From the NCBI RefSeq assembly GCF_030818935.1, contig NZ_JAUTBD010000001.1:2418001-2482000 (forward strand): 64,000 bases of DNA, in the 5' to 3' direction. This document shows, one piece after another, positions 51,136 through 60,195 of the stretch. The position numbers were made by a program, and so were the translations under genes. This DNA comes from Microbacterium sp. SORGH_AS_1204. Its GTDB lineage: Bacteria; Actinomycetota; Actinomycetes; Actinomycetales; Microbacteriaceae. The notes below the pieces were generated by a model. The model saw only the letters and a program-made list of their open reading frames with translations, was not told where the DNA came from and did not search any database. The stretch's first letter is position 1, and each line of letters starts with the position of its first letter.

Positions 51136-52389
51136 TCAGACCGACAAGCGGTTCTCCGCCGCGGCCAGGTGGTCGTATCCGGGGGTACGCAGCATCTCGT
51201 GCAGATGGCGGCGCCGCACGCCCATGTTGCCGCCGTCGTAGATCGGCAGGCACAGCACGTCCTGCATGATGTCGCCGAGCGGGACGCGGTCGCCGTAGGA
51301 GTCCACCCCGACCAGGCGCATCGCGTCGTAGACCGTCTGCACGGCGAGCTCCGAGTTGTAGATCTTGGACATGTTCGACAGCTCGCGGTCCAGTCCCCCG
51401 GTCTTGTCGAAGTGATCGGCCGCCTTCCAGGCGAAGTATCGCCCCACCTCGATCCGGGTCTTGATGTCGGCGAGCATGTAGCCGGCGTTCTGATGGTCGA
51501 TGACGGGGACGCTGCCCGAGCGCTTCTCGGTCGAGACGAAGTCGTAGGCGATCTCGAACGCGCGGCGCATCTTGCCGACCGCCGCCGCGGCGATGCTGGA
51601 GCAGGTCCACGAGAAGGCTCCCTTCGTCAGCGCCATCCCGTCGCCGGGCGCACCGATGAGGTTCTCCACGGGCACGCGGACGTCGACGAAGTCGACATAC
51701 GGCGAGTTCGTGGCGAGGTGGCCCATCGTGTCGATGATGCCCGAGAAGGTGACGCCGGGCGTGCCCTTCTCGACGACGATGATGGCGAGCGACTCCGCCG
51801 GGGGCTTGGTCTCGTCGATGCGGCAGACGACGCTGATGATGTCGGCGCCCTCGTCGTCCCAGCCCGAGGCGTTGGTCGTGTACGCCTTCCGCCCGTTGAT
51901 GACCCACTCGTCACCGTCGCGGACGGCGAAGGTCTGCACGCCGTACCGGGGGTCGGGGTGGTCGAAGTTGGCGCCTCCCGCGGCCTCGGTGAACGCGATG
52001 GCCGCGAGAGCAGGGCTGCCGTCGACGAAGGGGGCGAGGAAGCGCTCCTTCTGCTCGGGCGTACCCGCCGTGATGATCGGGAACGTGCCGAGACCGGTAC
52101 CCAGGACGATCGTCGGGGTGTTGATCTCGACTCGCGCGAGCTCTTCGCAGGCGAGGGCGAACTGCAGGTTGCTGAAACGATGACCGCCGTTCTCGGCGGG
52201 GATGAGTCCCTTGACGAAACCGGCATCCACCATCTGCTGGTAGAAGGGCTTCAGTGCGCGGAACCGGTCGAGCGGGTCGGGAATCGGCGCGATGACGTCG
52301 GGGACCTGGCTCAGAACGGTCTCGGCGAACTCGCGCGCCTGCAGGCGCAGACCGAGCTGCTCGTCGGAGAGGGTGAAGTCGATGGCCAC
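51136..52389 (-). CDS. Acyl-CoA dehydrogenase family protein
   Basis: FAD-dependent oxidoreductase of the ACAD fold, 417 aa. The N-terminal helical domain, the middle beta domain (AFTEAAGGANFDHPD, WVINGRKAYTTNA) and the C-terminal helical domain are present. At the position of the usual catalytic glutamate in Y-E-G the sequence reads PIYDGGNMG, that is Asp, so it may be a non-classical member. The start is GTG 52389 after GAGGAG. It diverges from an AraC-type regulator gene, which is a reasonable candidate to control it. The substrate is unknown. Confidence 0.85.
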   Translation of the reverse strand: MAIDFTLSDEQLGLRLQAREFAETVLSQVPDVIAPIPDPLDRFRALKPFYQQMVDAGFVKGLIPAENGGHRFSNLQFALACEELARVEINTPTIVLGTGLGTFPIITAGTPEQKERFLAPFVDGSPALAAIAFTEAAGGANFDHPDPRYGVQTFAVRDGDEWVINGRKAYTTNASGWDDEGADIISVVCRIDETKPPAESLAIIVVEKGTPGVTFSGIIDTMGHLATNSPYVDFVDVRVPVENLIGAPGDGMALTKGAFSWTCSSIAAAAVGKMRRAFEIAYDFVSTEKRSGSVPVIDHQNAGYMLADIKTRIEVGRYFAWKAADHFDKTGGLDRELSNMSKIYNSELAVQTVYDAMRLVGVDSYGDRVPLGDIMQDVLCLPIYDGGNMGVRRRHLHEMLRTPGYDHLAAAENRLSV

Positions 52390-52618
52390 GGGGGTGCTCC
52401 TCGTTCGTTCGGGTGAAGGTGTGGGTAGCGTCGCAACGACTCGCCCGGTGTGGATTGGACGCCCGTGCACGCCCGTATGGACCACGGTGCACCCGTGCCC
52501 GCGGTGAGCATTTCGTTACCGGTGCGACATGAGACGCGATGTCGCGGGAAACAGCTCGTTGCTCTGCTGAGTTCGTCGACCCGTTTCGCGCCCGCACCCG
52601 GGCGCCGAGGAGGAACCC

Positions 52619-53605
52619 ATGCAGCGCTGGGACACGCGCGAGAGACCGCCGGCGGAGCAGTACGCCTACTGGCGCGAGGTGGTGTGCGCCGCGTTCACGC
52701 CATTGCGTCCCGCCGCTCGCGGCGCCCGCGACGACTGGCCCCGCACGGGCCTTGCGGGCCATGTCGAAACGCGCCCGTTCGGAGAGACCAACGGCGCGGA
52801 GATCGCCACCGTCGCCCAGGTCATCCACCATGGCCCGGAGGAGGTGCGACGGGTCTCGGAAGACGTCGTGTTCCTCAATCTCATGCTCAGTGGACGGTGC
52901 GTGGTCGCGCAAGACGGTCGTCGTGAGATGTCGGGCCCCGGGACGTTCTCGATCGTGGATGCCACCAGACCCTTCACCCTCGACTATCTCGACTCGTGGC
53001 GGACGGTATCGTTCCGCCTGCCCGCCGAGAAGGTCTCGGACGACCTCCGCCGAACCGCGACCGCACGCCGTTTCTCGGGCGCTTCGGGTCTGGGGGCGGT
53101 CGTCGCCGACACCCTGCGTGCGTCGTGGGCGCACGCCGCCACGATGAGCGAGGGAGAAGCGGATGCCGTCGGCACCGCCGTCGCGTCGTTGAGCAGGGCC
53201 CTCTCGCACGGGTCGTCCGTGCGGGCGCTCGGCGAGACCCAGGGCGGACCGCAGCTCCTGCGCGGAAGCATCGAACACCATCTCGAGCGCCACGTGCGCT
53301 TCGTCGACACCTCGCCGGCGGCCACCGCGCGGCATTTCGCCATTTCGGTGCGAAAGCTCCACCAGCTGTACGAAGACGCAGAGCTCACGTACGGACAGAC
53401 GGTGATGCAGGTGCGCGTGCGGGGATGCGCCGACGAGTTGCGCGCCGAACGCGGTCAAGTGACGATGACCCATCTGGCCGCGAAGTGGGGCTTCAGCGAC
53501 CTCTCTCACCTGCACCGGGCGTTCCGGCAACACCTCGGCATGACGCCGCGCGAGGTGCTCGCGCAGCTCGAGGACGATGCGACCGCCTGGGAACGCGCCG
53601 GCTGA
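52619..53605 (+). CDS. AraC-family transcriptional regulator
   Basis: 328 aa. The N-terminal part resembles the AraC-binding-like domain (with a central LMLSGRCVVAQDGR stretch); the C-terminal about 100 residues form the double helix-turn-helix ending FSDLSHLHRAFRQHLGMTPREV. ATG 52619 follows AGGAGG. The 229-bp gap to the divergent dehydrogenase gene contains short symmetric sequences (GTGCAC twice near 52467 and 52490) that could be operators. The inducer is unknown. Confidence 0.9.
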   Translation: MQRWDTRERPPAEQYAYWREVVCAAFTPLRPAARGARDDWPRTGLAGHVETRPFGETNGAEIATVAQVIHHGPEEVRRVSEDVVFLNLMLSGRCVVAQDGRREMSGPGTFSIVDATRPFTLDYLDSWRTVSFRLPAEKVSDDLRRTATARRFSGASGLGAVVADTLRASWAHAATMSEGEADAVGTAVASLSRALSHGSSVRALGETQGGPQLLRGSIEHHLERHVRFVDTSPAATARHFAISVRKLHQLYEDAELTYGQTVMQVRVRGCADELRAERGQVTMTHLAAKWGFSDLSHLHRAFRQHLGMTPREVLAQLEDDATAWERAG

Positions 53606-53676
53606 ACGTCGTCCGCCGCTTCTTTCCGCGCCGGCTCCCGTGGCGTCCTCGCGACCGTCCACCGTAGGCTCGATGC

Positions 53677-55080
53677 ATGGCACCCCTGCACGACCTCTCG
53701 CTGGTCGCGCAGATCGCCGCCCTCCGCGAGGGCTCCGTCGGCCCGAGCGAGCTCGCGAGGCATTACCTCGACCGCATCGCCCGGTGGTCCGACCTCGGCG
53801 CCTTCGCGGAGGTGACCCCGGATGCCGCGCTCCGTCGCGCGACCGACGTCTCGGCCTCGCCCACCCGGGGTGCGTTGTGGGGCGTACCTCTCGCCGACAA
53901 AGACCTCGTGGCCCGCGCCGGCGTCCCTACCCGGTACGGCTCGCGCTCCCGCGCTCACCTGGTGCCGACGGCATCCGATCCTCTCGCCGAGGCTCTCGAC
54001 GCCGCCGGCGCCGTCAACCTCGGCAAGACCAGCACGTCGGAGTTCGGGCTCACCGGCTTCACCGAGCCGCTCATCCACCCGCCCGCCCGCGACCCGTGGC
54101 GCCCGACGGCCAGCGCCGGGGGATCCAGCGGCGGAGCAGCCGTCGCCGTGGCGGCGGGGCTCCTGCCCGCCGCCGTGGGCTCCGACGGCGGCGGATCGAT
54201 CCGCATCCCCTCGGCCACGGTGGGCGTGGTCGGCCTCAAACCATCGCGGGGTCGCCTGCCCCTCGGGTCGGGGTTCGACTCCCCCGACGGCCTGTCGGTC
54301 ACGGGCCCGATCGCGCGCAGCACCGAAGACGCCGCGTTGCTGCTCGACGCCCTGGTCGCTCTCGCGCCCTTCACGTACGCCACGGCCGCTCCCGGCTCCG
54401 GCCCGTTCGTCGACGCGGCACGCCGCGATCCCGGCCACCTGAGGGTGGGCGTCACGACCGTCTCGCCCTGGGACGACGACGAGGACATCGTGCTCGACAG
54501 CGACGCGCGCGCCGCGTTCGACACGGCCGCCGACTGGCTGAGCGACACCGGACACGCGGTGGGGGATGCCGCGTGGCATCCATTCGGCTATGCCGCGCTC
54601 TTTCGCGTGCTGTGGCGCGCGAGCGCCGCGCGCATTCCGCTCAGCGACGACGACATGACCCTCGTCGAGCCGCTGACGGCCTGGCTCGTGCGGGAGGGAC
54701 GGCGTCTGTCGTCGCTGGAACTGCTCGGTGCGCTGGCGTCAGCGCGTGCCTTCGAGCGTCGGACGATCGCCGAGTTCGCTGCGTTCGATGCCGTGCTCAT
54801 GCCCGCGCTGGCCCAGCGTCCGCAGCCGGTGGGCGCGTACGCGGGCCACTCCCCCGAGCGCACCTTCGCGATGCAGGTCGAGTACGCGCCGTATTCGAGT
54901 TTCGTCAACGTCGCGGGCCTGCCCGCCCTGACGATGCCCGTGACGACGGATGCCACGGGCCACCCCGTGTCGGTGCAGCTCGTCGGCCGTCCCGGCGGCG
55001 AGGCCACCCTGCTGTCGCTCGCCGCGCAGCTCGAGCACCGTCGCGGCCCGCTCCCCCACCCGCCCGTCTGGGACGCCTGA
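53677..55080 (+). CDS. Amidase-signature enzyme
   Basis: Hydrolase of the amidase signature family, 467 aa. The catalytic triad is visible: K75 (ADKDLV), cis-Ser S150 (GGSSGG) and nucleophile S174 (GSDGGGSIRIP). Surrounding sequence is closer to general amidases than to GatA: no gatB or gatC is adjacent and the C-terminal part is shorter. The substrate is unknown. It is followed by tandem and palindromic repeats. Confidence 0.9.
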   Translation: MAPLHDLSLVAQIAALREGSVGPSELARHYLDRIARWSDLGAFAEVTPDAALRRATDVSASPTRGALWGVPLADKDLVARAGVPTRYGSRSRAHLVPTASDPLAEALDAAGAVNLGKTSTSEFGLTGFTEPLIHPPARDPWRPTASAGGSSGGAAVAVAAGLLPAAVGSDGGGSIRIPSATVGVVGLKPSRGRLPLGSGFDSPDGLSVTGPIARSTEDAALLLDALVALAPFTYATAAPGSGPFVDAARRDPGHLRVGVTTVSPWDDDEDIVLDSDARAAFDTAADWLSDTGHAVGDAAWHPFGYAALFRVLWRASAARIPLSDDDMTLVEPLTAWLVREGRRLSSLELLGALASARAFERRTIAEFAAFDAVLMPALAQRPQPVGAYAGHSPERTFAMQVEYAPYSSFVNVAGLPALTMPVTTDATGHPVSVQLVGRPGGEATLLSLAAQLEHRRGPLPHPPVWDA

Positions 55081-55110
55081 GCGCCCACCCGCCCGCCCGT
55101 CCGGCCCGCC

Positions 55111-55166
55111 TGACCCCCACCCGGCCGTACGGCCCGCTTGACCCCCACCCGGCCGTACGGCCCGCG
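55111..55166. repeat. Two tandem 28-bp repeats after the amidase gene
   Basis: Two copies of a 28-bp unit (55111-55138 and 55139-55166) that differ only at the last base, each containing the 12-bp palindrome GGCCGTACGGCC. The sequence just before is a degenerate third copy. Each copy could form a small hairpin; it may end the amidase transcript. Confidence 0.75.
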
Positions 55167-55179
55167 ACCCTCCCGGTGG

Positions 55180-55233
55180 CTTGCGCCATATGCTCGCCTT
55201 TTGAGCCGGCCGGCGGGCATTCGCCGCAAGTCA
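55180..55233. repeat. Palindromic element, CTTGCGCC family, copy 1
   Basis: Starts CTTGCGCCATATGC and ends GCATTCGCCGCAAGTCA, a 54-bp divergent member of the element found three more times around 56.25-56.52 kb. Its end overlaps the last codon of the facing DUF559 gene, so it lies between two convergent genes. Confidence 0.65.
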
Positions 55234-56181
55234 GTGGCGGCGCGACCCGCACGCGTCCGCCACCAGACGGACGAGGAGACCGGGGCGCTGGAAGAGGACA
55301 TCGCGAGTGACCCGCACTATGCGCCATCCCGCGGCGGCGAGTCGCTCGTATCGTTCGAGATCGCGCTGCCACTGCGCGGGGTCCGTCCGGTGCTGATCGC
55401 CCTCGTACTCGACACCGACGCGCTGGTCGGGGTAGGCGAGATCGACGCACGCGACGAACCCCGCACCGTCGTAGACGTCGTGATTCAACACGGGCTCGGG
55501 GAGCCCGCCGTCGACGAGAGTCAGCCTCGTCCAGGTCTCCGTTCGCGACCGCACTCCCGACCGCACGCGGGGCAGGGCCTCGCGGACGGCGATGATGCCC
55601 CGGCGTTTGCAAACATCCTCGACCACCCGCCCCAGGTCTTCGATCGACGCCAGCGCGTCGCGGACGACCCCTCCGTGCGGTCCGGCGACGCGCACCGGAG
55701 ACACGATGGCATCCCCGACCGCCACGAGGTCGTACGGATGCCGAAGCCTCGACCCGAGGAGCGACCACGTCGTCGCCGGATCGGCGAGACGGACCCCCGG
55801 CTCGCTCTCGACGACCCGGACGCCGCGTCGGTGGAGCTGGTGCCCCCGAACGCCTCGTCCCGCCGGCGCGCGGGAGGGGGCGAGGACGGCGACGTGCAGG
55901 TCGTCGTCCGACAGAGGCGGCAGGGGAAGACCCCACAAGAGCGCGGCGGTGGTGTGTGAGAAGAACGCGTCGCGCCCCATGACTGTGCGGTAGGCATCCG
56001 CATGAGCGAGCAAATGCTGCTCGCGCTGGGTCGCCGGGTGCGCCAGGGCGTCCGGGCTCGTCCTCGGCATCCGGACACCGTGGAATGGGCGATCCCACTG
56101 CGGTGCGTCGACGAATCGACGTGTCGCACCGGCCCGGCGAGCCGCACCGGATGCGAAAGCGTGGGAGGGGGTCGATGACAT
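55231..56181 (-). CDS. DUF559 protein with PD-(D/E)XK nuclease-like C-terminus
   Basis: 316 aa. The N-terminal half resembles winged-helix/AbiEi-like domains of actinobacterial DUF559 proteins. The C-terminal half has a restriction-endonuclease-like core: E216, D247 (VACVDLAY), E258/E260 (GVEYEGDQH), and the terminal GWRIVRVTRDVLF motif. The function is unknown; members occur in many actinobacteria, often near genome-variable sites. The start is ATG 56181. It is bracketed by palindromic repeats on both sides. Confidence 0.78.
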   Translation of the reverse strand: MSSTPSHAFASGAARRAGATRRFVDAPQWDRPFHGVRMPRTSPDALAHPATQREQHLLAHADAYRTVMGRDAFFSHTTAALLWGLPLPPLSDDDLHVAVLAPSRAPAGRGVRGHQLHRRGVRVVESEPGVRLADPATTWSLLGSRLRHPYDLVAVGDAIVSPVRVAGPHGGVVRDALASIEDLGRVVEDVCKRRGIIAVREALPRVRSGVRSRTETWTRLTLVDGGLPEPVLNHDVYDGAGFVACVDLAYPDQRVGVEYEGDQHRTDPAQWQRDLERYERLAAAGWRIVRVTRDVLFQRPGLLVRLVADACGSRRH

Positions 56182-56249
56182 CACGACATCCTGTCGCTCC
56201 CGGCCGTCATCCCCTCGGAGTTGTTCACAGCTCCCTCCCGCCCCTGCAT

Positions 56250-56306
56250 TGACTTGCGCCATATGCACGGCAAACGAGCGAGCGCGCGAACATACGGCGC
56301 AAGTCA
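56250..56306. repeat. Palindromic element, CTTGCGCC family, copy 2
   Basis: 57 bp bounded by a perfect 11-bp inverted repeat: TGACTTGCGCC (56250-56260) and GGCGCAAGTCA (56296-56306), with ATATGCACGG just inside. It lies in the 388-bp gene-free gap between the DUF559 gene and prfA. Confidence 0.85.
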
Positions 56307-56343
56307 CCCTGCCGACCACGCTTCTCCCCTGGCCACCACACTC

Positions 56344-56569
56344 CCCGACGTGACGCGCGCCGTATGCACACGGAATGCGCCAGCGCGCGGGCACGTGGCG
56401 CAAGTCATCGACAGAGAACGGGCTCCACGACGAGCGGGCCTCGAGAGCGCGACGCCCCCGACGTGACGCGCGCCGTATGCACACGGAATGCGCCAGCGCG
56501 CAGGCACGTGGCGCAAGTCAACGACAGAGAACGGGCTCCACGACGAGCGGGCCTCGAGAGCGCGGGGTT
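56344..56569. repeat. 113-bp direct duplication, each unit with one 57-bp CTTGCGCC-family element
   Basis: Two nearly identical 113-bp units (56344-56456 and 56457-56569) directly abut the prfA stop. Each holds a 57-bp element (56351-56407, 56464-56520) with ends TGACGCGCGCC and GGCGCAAGTCA, followed by a shared 50-bp tail. Only a few bases differ, so the duplication is recent. No transposase is present. Confidence 0.85.
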
Positions 56570-57646
56570 TCACTCGCCGGCGAGAGCCGCCAGACGCGCC
56601 TCCTCGTCGGCGGTGATCGCCGACTCGATGATGGGGCCGAGGGCGCCGTCCATCACCTGATCGAGGTTGTACGCCTTGTAGCCGGTGCGGTGGTCGGCGA
56701 TGCGGTTCTCGGGGAAGTTGTAGGTGCGGATGCGCTCGGAGCGGTCCATGCCGCGGATCTGCGAGCGGCGCGCGTCCGCGGCGACGGCATCCCGCTCCTC
56801 CTGCTGCTTGGCGAGCAGGCGGGCGCGCAGCACGCGCATTCCGGCCTCGCGGTTCTGCAGCTGCGACTTCTCGTTCTGCATCGACACGACGATCCCGGTG
56901 GGCACGTGGGTGATGCGCACGGCCGAGTCGGTGGTGTTCACCGACTGCCCGCCGGGGCCCGACGAGCGGAACACGTCGATCTTGAGGTCGTTCGGGTCGA
57001 TCGCGACCTCTTCGGGCTCGTCGACCTCGGGGAAGACCAGCACGCCTGTCGTCGAGGTGTGGATACGTCCCTGCGACTCGGTGGCCGGCACGCGCTGCAC
57101 GCGGTGCACGCCGCCCTCGTACTTCAGGTGCGCCCATACGCCCTGCGCCGGGTCGCTGGATGAGCCCTTGATCGCGACCTGCACGTCTTTGTAGCCGCCG
57201 AGGTCGGATTCGGTGCGTTCGAGCAGCTCCGTCTTCCAGCCCATGGATGCCGCGTACTGCAGGTACATCCGCAACAGGTCGGCCGCGAACAGGGCGCTCT
57301 CGGCCCCGCCCTCGCCGCCCTTGATCTCCATGATCACGTCGCGCGCGTCGTCGGGGTCGCGCGGGATGAGCAGACGCCGCAGACGCTCCTGCGTCTCGGC
57401 GACCCGCTCCTCCAACGCCGGCACCTCGTCGGCGAACGCCGCGTCTTCTTTCGCGAGCTCGCGGGCGGCATCCAGATCGTCGGATGCCGAGACCCAGGCG
57501 TCATGCGCGGCGACGATGCGCGACAGCTCGGCGTAGCGCCGGTTGACGCGCTTGGCCCGCGCGGCGTCGGCGTGCACGGCCGGGTCGGAGAGCTCCTCCT
57601 GAACGGCTTTGTGCTCGTCCAGGAGGCCGCGCACCGACTCGAACAT
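56570..57646 (-). CDS. prfA: Peptide chain release factor 1
   Basis: Recognises UAA and UAG and triggers peptide release. 358 aa with the codon-reading tripeptide PAT (187-189) and the catalytic GGQ (232-234, [11 protein letters not shown]), which distinguishes RF1 from RF2. ATG 57646 gives the usual [12 protein letters not shown] start; an ATG five codons upstream is possible. It follows rho by about 30 bp. prmC, normally next, is about 7 kb away. Confidence 0.96.
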   Translation of the reverse strand: MFESVRGLLDEHKAVQEELSDPAVHADAARAKRVNRRYAELSRIVAAHDAWVSASDDLDAARELAKEDAAFADEVPALEERVAETQERLRRLLIPRDPDDARDVIMEIKGGEGGAESALFAADLLRMYLQYAASMGWKTELLERTESDLGGYKDVQVAIKGSSSDPAQGVWAHLKYEGGVHRVQRVPATESQGRIHTSTTGVLVFPEVDEPEEVAIDPNDLKIDVFRSSGPGGQSVNTTDSAVRITHVPTGIVVSMQNEKSQLQNREAGMRVLRARLLAKQQEERDAVAADARRSQIRGMDRSERIRTYNFPENRIADHRTGYKAYNLDQVMDGALGPIIESAITADEEARLAALAGE

Positions 57647-57678
57647 CGCGGGCACCGACATCGCGTCTGCGCCCCGGG

Positions 57679-60045
57679 TCAGCGGATGCTGTTGTCGTCA
57701 CCGCCGCGCGCGGGCGCCGGGATCGACTTCTGCATCTGCACGAGGAACTCGACGTTCGACTGCGTCTCTTTGAGCTTGCCGAGCACGACTTCCAGGGCCT
57801 GCTGCGGCTCAAGGCCGGCGAGTGCGCGGCGGAGCTTCCAGGTGATCTTGACCTCGTCGTTCGACAGCAGCATCTCCTCGCGGCGCGTGCTGGAGGCGTT
57901 GACGTCGACCGCGGGGAAGATGCGCTTGTCGGCGAGCTGGCGGTTCAGGCGCAGCTCGCTGTTGCCCGTGCCCTTGAACTCCTCGAAGATCACGTCATCC
58001 ATCTTCGAACCGGTCTCGACCAGCGCGGTGGCGAGGATCGTGAGAGAGCCGCCGTTCTCGATGTTGCGTGCCGCGCCGAAGAAGCGCTTGGGCGGGTACA
58101 GGGCCGAAGCGTCGACGCCACCGCTCAGCACACGTCCCGAGGTGGGGGCGGCGAGGTTGTACGCGCGACCGAGGCGGGTGATCGAGTCGAGCAGCACGAC
58201 GACGTCGCGACCGAGTTCCACCAGGCGCTTCGCACGCTCGATGGCCAGCTCGGCGACCGTGGTGTGGTCTTCGGCGGGGCGGTCGAAGGTCGAGGCGATG
58301 ACCTCGCCGCGCACCGTGCGCTGCATGTCGGTGACCTCTTCGGGGCGCTCGTCGACGAGCACGACCATGAGGTGGACCTCGGGGTTGTTCGTGGCGATCG
58401 CGTTCGCGATCTGCTGCAGAACGATCGTCTTGCCGGCCTTCGGGGGCGCGACGATGAGGCCGCGCTGGCCCTTGCCGACAGGTGCGACCAGGTCGATGAT
58501 GCGCTGCGTGAGCTTCTCGGGTCCGGTCTCCAGGCGCAGACGCTCCTGGGGGTACAGCGGGGTGAGGTTGTTGAATTCGACGCGTGCGGCGGCATCGTCG
58601 ACCGACAGACCGTTGATCGAGTCGACCTGCACGAGCGCGTTGTACTTCTGGCGTCCCTGCTGGTCGCCCTCGCGGGGCTGCTTGATGGCGCCGACGACCG
58701 CGTCACCCTTGCGCAGGTTGTACTTCTTCACCTGGCCGAGCGAGACGTAGACGTCGCTCGGGCCGGGGAGGTAACCGGTGGTGCGCACGAACGCGTAGTT
58801 GTCGAGCACATCGAGGACACCGGCGATGGGGATGAGGACGTCGTCTTCGCCGATCTCGGTCTCGAACTCGTCGCCCGTGGTGTTCTGGCCGCGACGCTTG
58901 TTGCGCTGACGGTTGCGGCTGTTCGCCGCTCCTTGCTGCTGCTGAGCCTGCTGGCCGTTCTGCTGCGCGTTGTCGCGCTGTGCGCCGCCCTGCGGCGCGT
59001 TGTCACGCTGCGCGCCGCCCTGCTGCGCGCTCTCGCGGGCGGTGTTCTCGCGGGCGGTGTTCTCGCGCGGGGCGTTCTGCGGCGCGTTGTCGCGCTGCGC
59101 ACCCTGCTGCGCGGCGTCGGCCTCGTCGACGGGAGCCTCGGCCTTGTCGGCGGCTGCGTCGGGCCGGTTGCGGTTGCGCGAGCGCGAACGGCTGCGGCCA
59201 CGGCCGCGGGCCGGAGCCTCGTCGGCCTGCTCGGCGGTCTCGGATGCCGTTGCGTCACCCTCGGCGGCCTCACCGGACTGTGCATCAGCCGTGTCGGCCT
59301 GCGGTGCGACGGCATCCGCCGCGGGCGTCTCGGCGTCGGCGACCGGCGTCTCGGTCGAGGCCGCGACGTCGTCGGCCACGTCGGCGGCCGTGGTGACCGG
59401 GGTGGTGGGCGTCTCGTCTGACGCGGCCTCAGGAGCGGTCACCTCGGCGGCGGGCGCGTCTGCACCCTCGGCGGCGGGCTTCTCGGCGGCGTCCGCGGGG
59501 TCGGCAGCGGCAGCCTCGGCGGCAGCGGCTTCGGCGGCAGCTGCTTCGGCGGCAGCTGCCTCGGCAGCGGCCTTCTCTTTGGCGGTCGCGGTGGTCGCAC
59601 GACGGGGAGCGCGCTTGCGCGGGGCGCGGGCGGGCTTCTCGGCCGGCGCGGGCTCCTCGGCCGGCGCGGGCTCCTCGGCCGGCGCGGGCTCCTCGACCGG
59701 CGCAGCGGCCTCGGCCGGCTCGGCGGCGGGGGCCTCGGCCGACTGCTCGGCGGTAGCGGCGTCGGCCGGCGCGGCGTCGGGGGCACCAGCCGGCGACTCG
59801 GCGGCGGCGAGCGCCTCGTCGGTGAACAGCGCCTCGGGCTGCGCGTCGGCGTCGGACGAAGCGGCATCCGGGGCATCCGTGCCCTCGGTCGGCTCGGCCT
59901 CGCCTGCGGCCTGATCGATGTCGGTGCCCGGGGTGTCGGTGCCCGGGTTGTCGGCGCCCTGCGCGTCAGCCGTGGGCTGCTCGTCGGCGGGGTTCTCAGC
60001 GCCCTCGGGCGCGTCGACGGACTGGGTCTCGGAGATGGACTCCAC
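57679..60045 (-). CDS. rho: Transcription termination factor Rho with long low-complexity N-terminus
   Basis: RNA-dependent ATPase helicase ending transcription. 788 aa, against 419 in E. coli. Residues 1 to about 390 are low-complexity: Ala/Glu/Pro repeats (a 15-bp period around 59515-59575 and an 18-bp period around 59640-59700), then Arg/Asn/Gln-rich stretches. The conserved core follows: the RNA-binding cold-shock-like domain ([16 protein letters not shown]), Walker A PPKAGKT (about 534-540), and the Q/R loops. Long N-terminal extensions are known for actinobacterial Rho and bind RNA in some species. Confidence 0.96.
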   Translation of the reverse strand: MESISETQSVDAPEGAENPADEQPTADAQGADNPGTDTPGTDIDQAAGEAEPTEGTDAPDAASSDADAQPEALFTDEALAAAESPAGAPDAAPADAATAEQSAEAPAAEPAEAAAPVEEPAPAEEPAPAEEPAPAEKPARAPRKRAPRRATTATAKEKAAAEAAAAEAAAAEAAAAEAAAADPADAAEKPAAEGADAPAAEVTAPEAASDETPTTPVTTAADVADDVAASTETPVADAETPAADAVAPQADTADAQSGEAAEGDATASETAEQADEAPARGRGRSRSRSRNRNRPDAAADKAEAPVDEADAAQQGAQRDNAPQNAPRENTARENTARESAQQGGAQRDNAPQGGAQRDNAQQNGQQAQQQQGAANSRNRQRNKRRGQNTTGDEFETEIGEDDVLIPIAGVLDVLDNYAFVRTTGYLPGPSDVYVSLGQVKKYNLRKGDAVVGAIKQPREGDQQGRQKYNALVQVDSINGLSVDDAAARVEFNNLTPLYPQERLRLETGPEKLTQRIIDLVAPVGKGQRGLIVAPPKAGKTIVLQQIANAIATNNPEVHLMVVLVDERPEEVTDMQRTVRGEVIASTFDRPAEDHTTVAELAIERAKRLVELGRDVVVLLDSITRLGRAYNLAAPTSGRVLSGGVDASALYPPKRFFGAARNIENGGSLTILATALVETGSKMDDVIFEEFKGTGNSELRLNRQLADKRIFPAVDVNASSTRREEMLLSNDEVKITWKLRRALAGLEPQQALEVVLGKLKETQSNVEFLVQMQKSIPAPARGGDDNSIR

Positions 60046-60195
60046 GAGTGCTCCTCAGAATGAAACGTGTCAGATCGCGCTTCGGCGTGCAGATCGCAGA
60101 CGAAGAGACACCAGCGGTTCGGGAGATTGCAGCCGATACCGGGTTCGCGATGTGTTGCGGATTTCGCAGTGGTGCAGAGGCTCAGATTCGCGAAG

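Noticed and set aside
56344..56569. Insertion sequence or transposon
   Set aside because: Direct and inverted repeats are present but there is no transposase frame and no target-site duplication that I can define.
59511..59700. Minisatellite-like tandem repeats as a non-coding repeat locus
   Set aside because: They are in-frame coding repeats of the Rho N-terminus and are described there.
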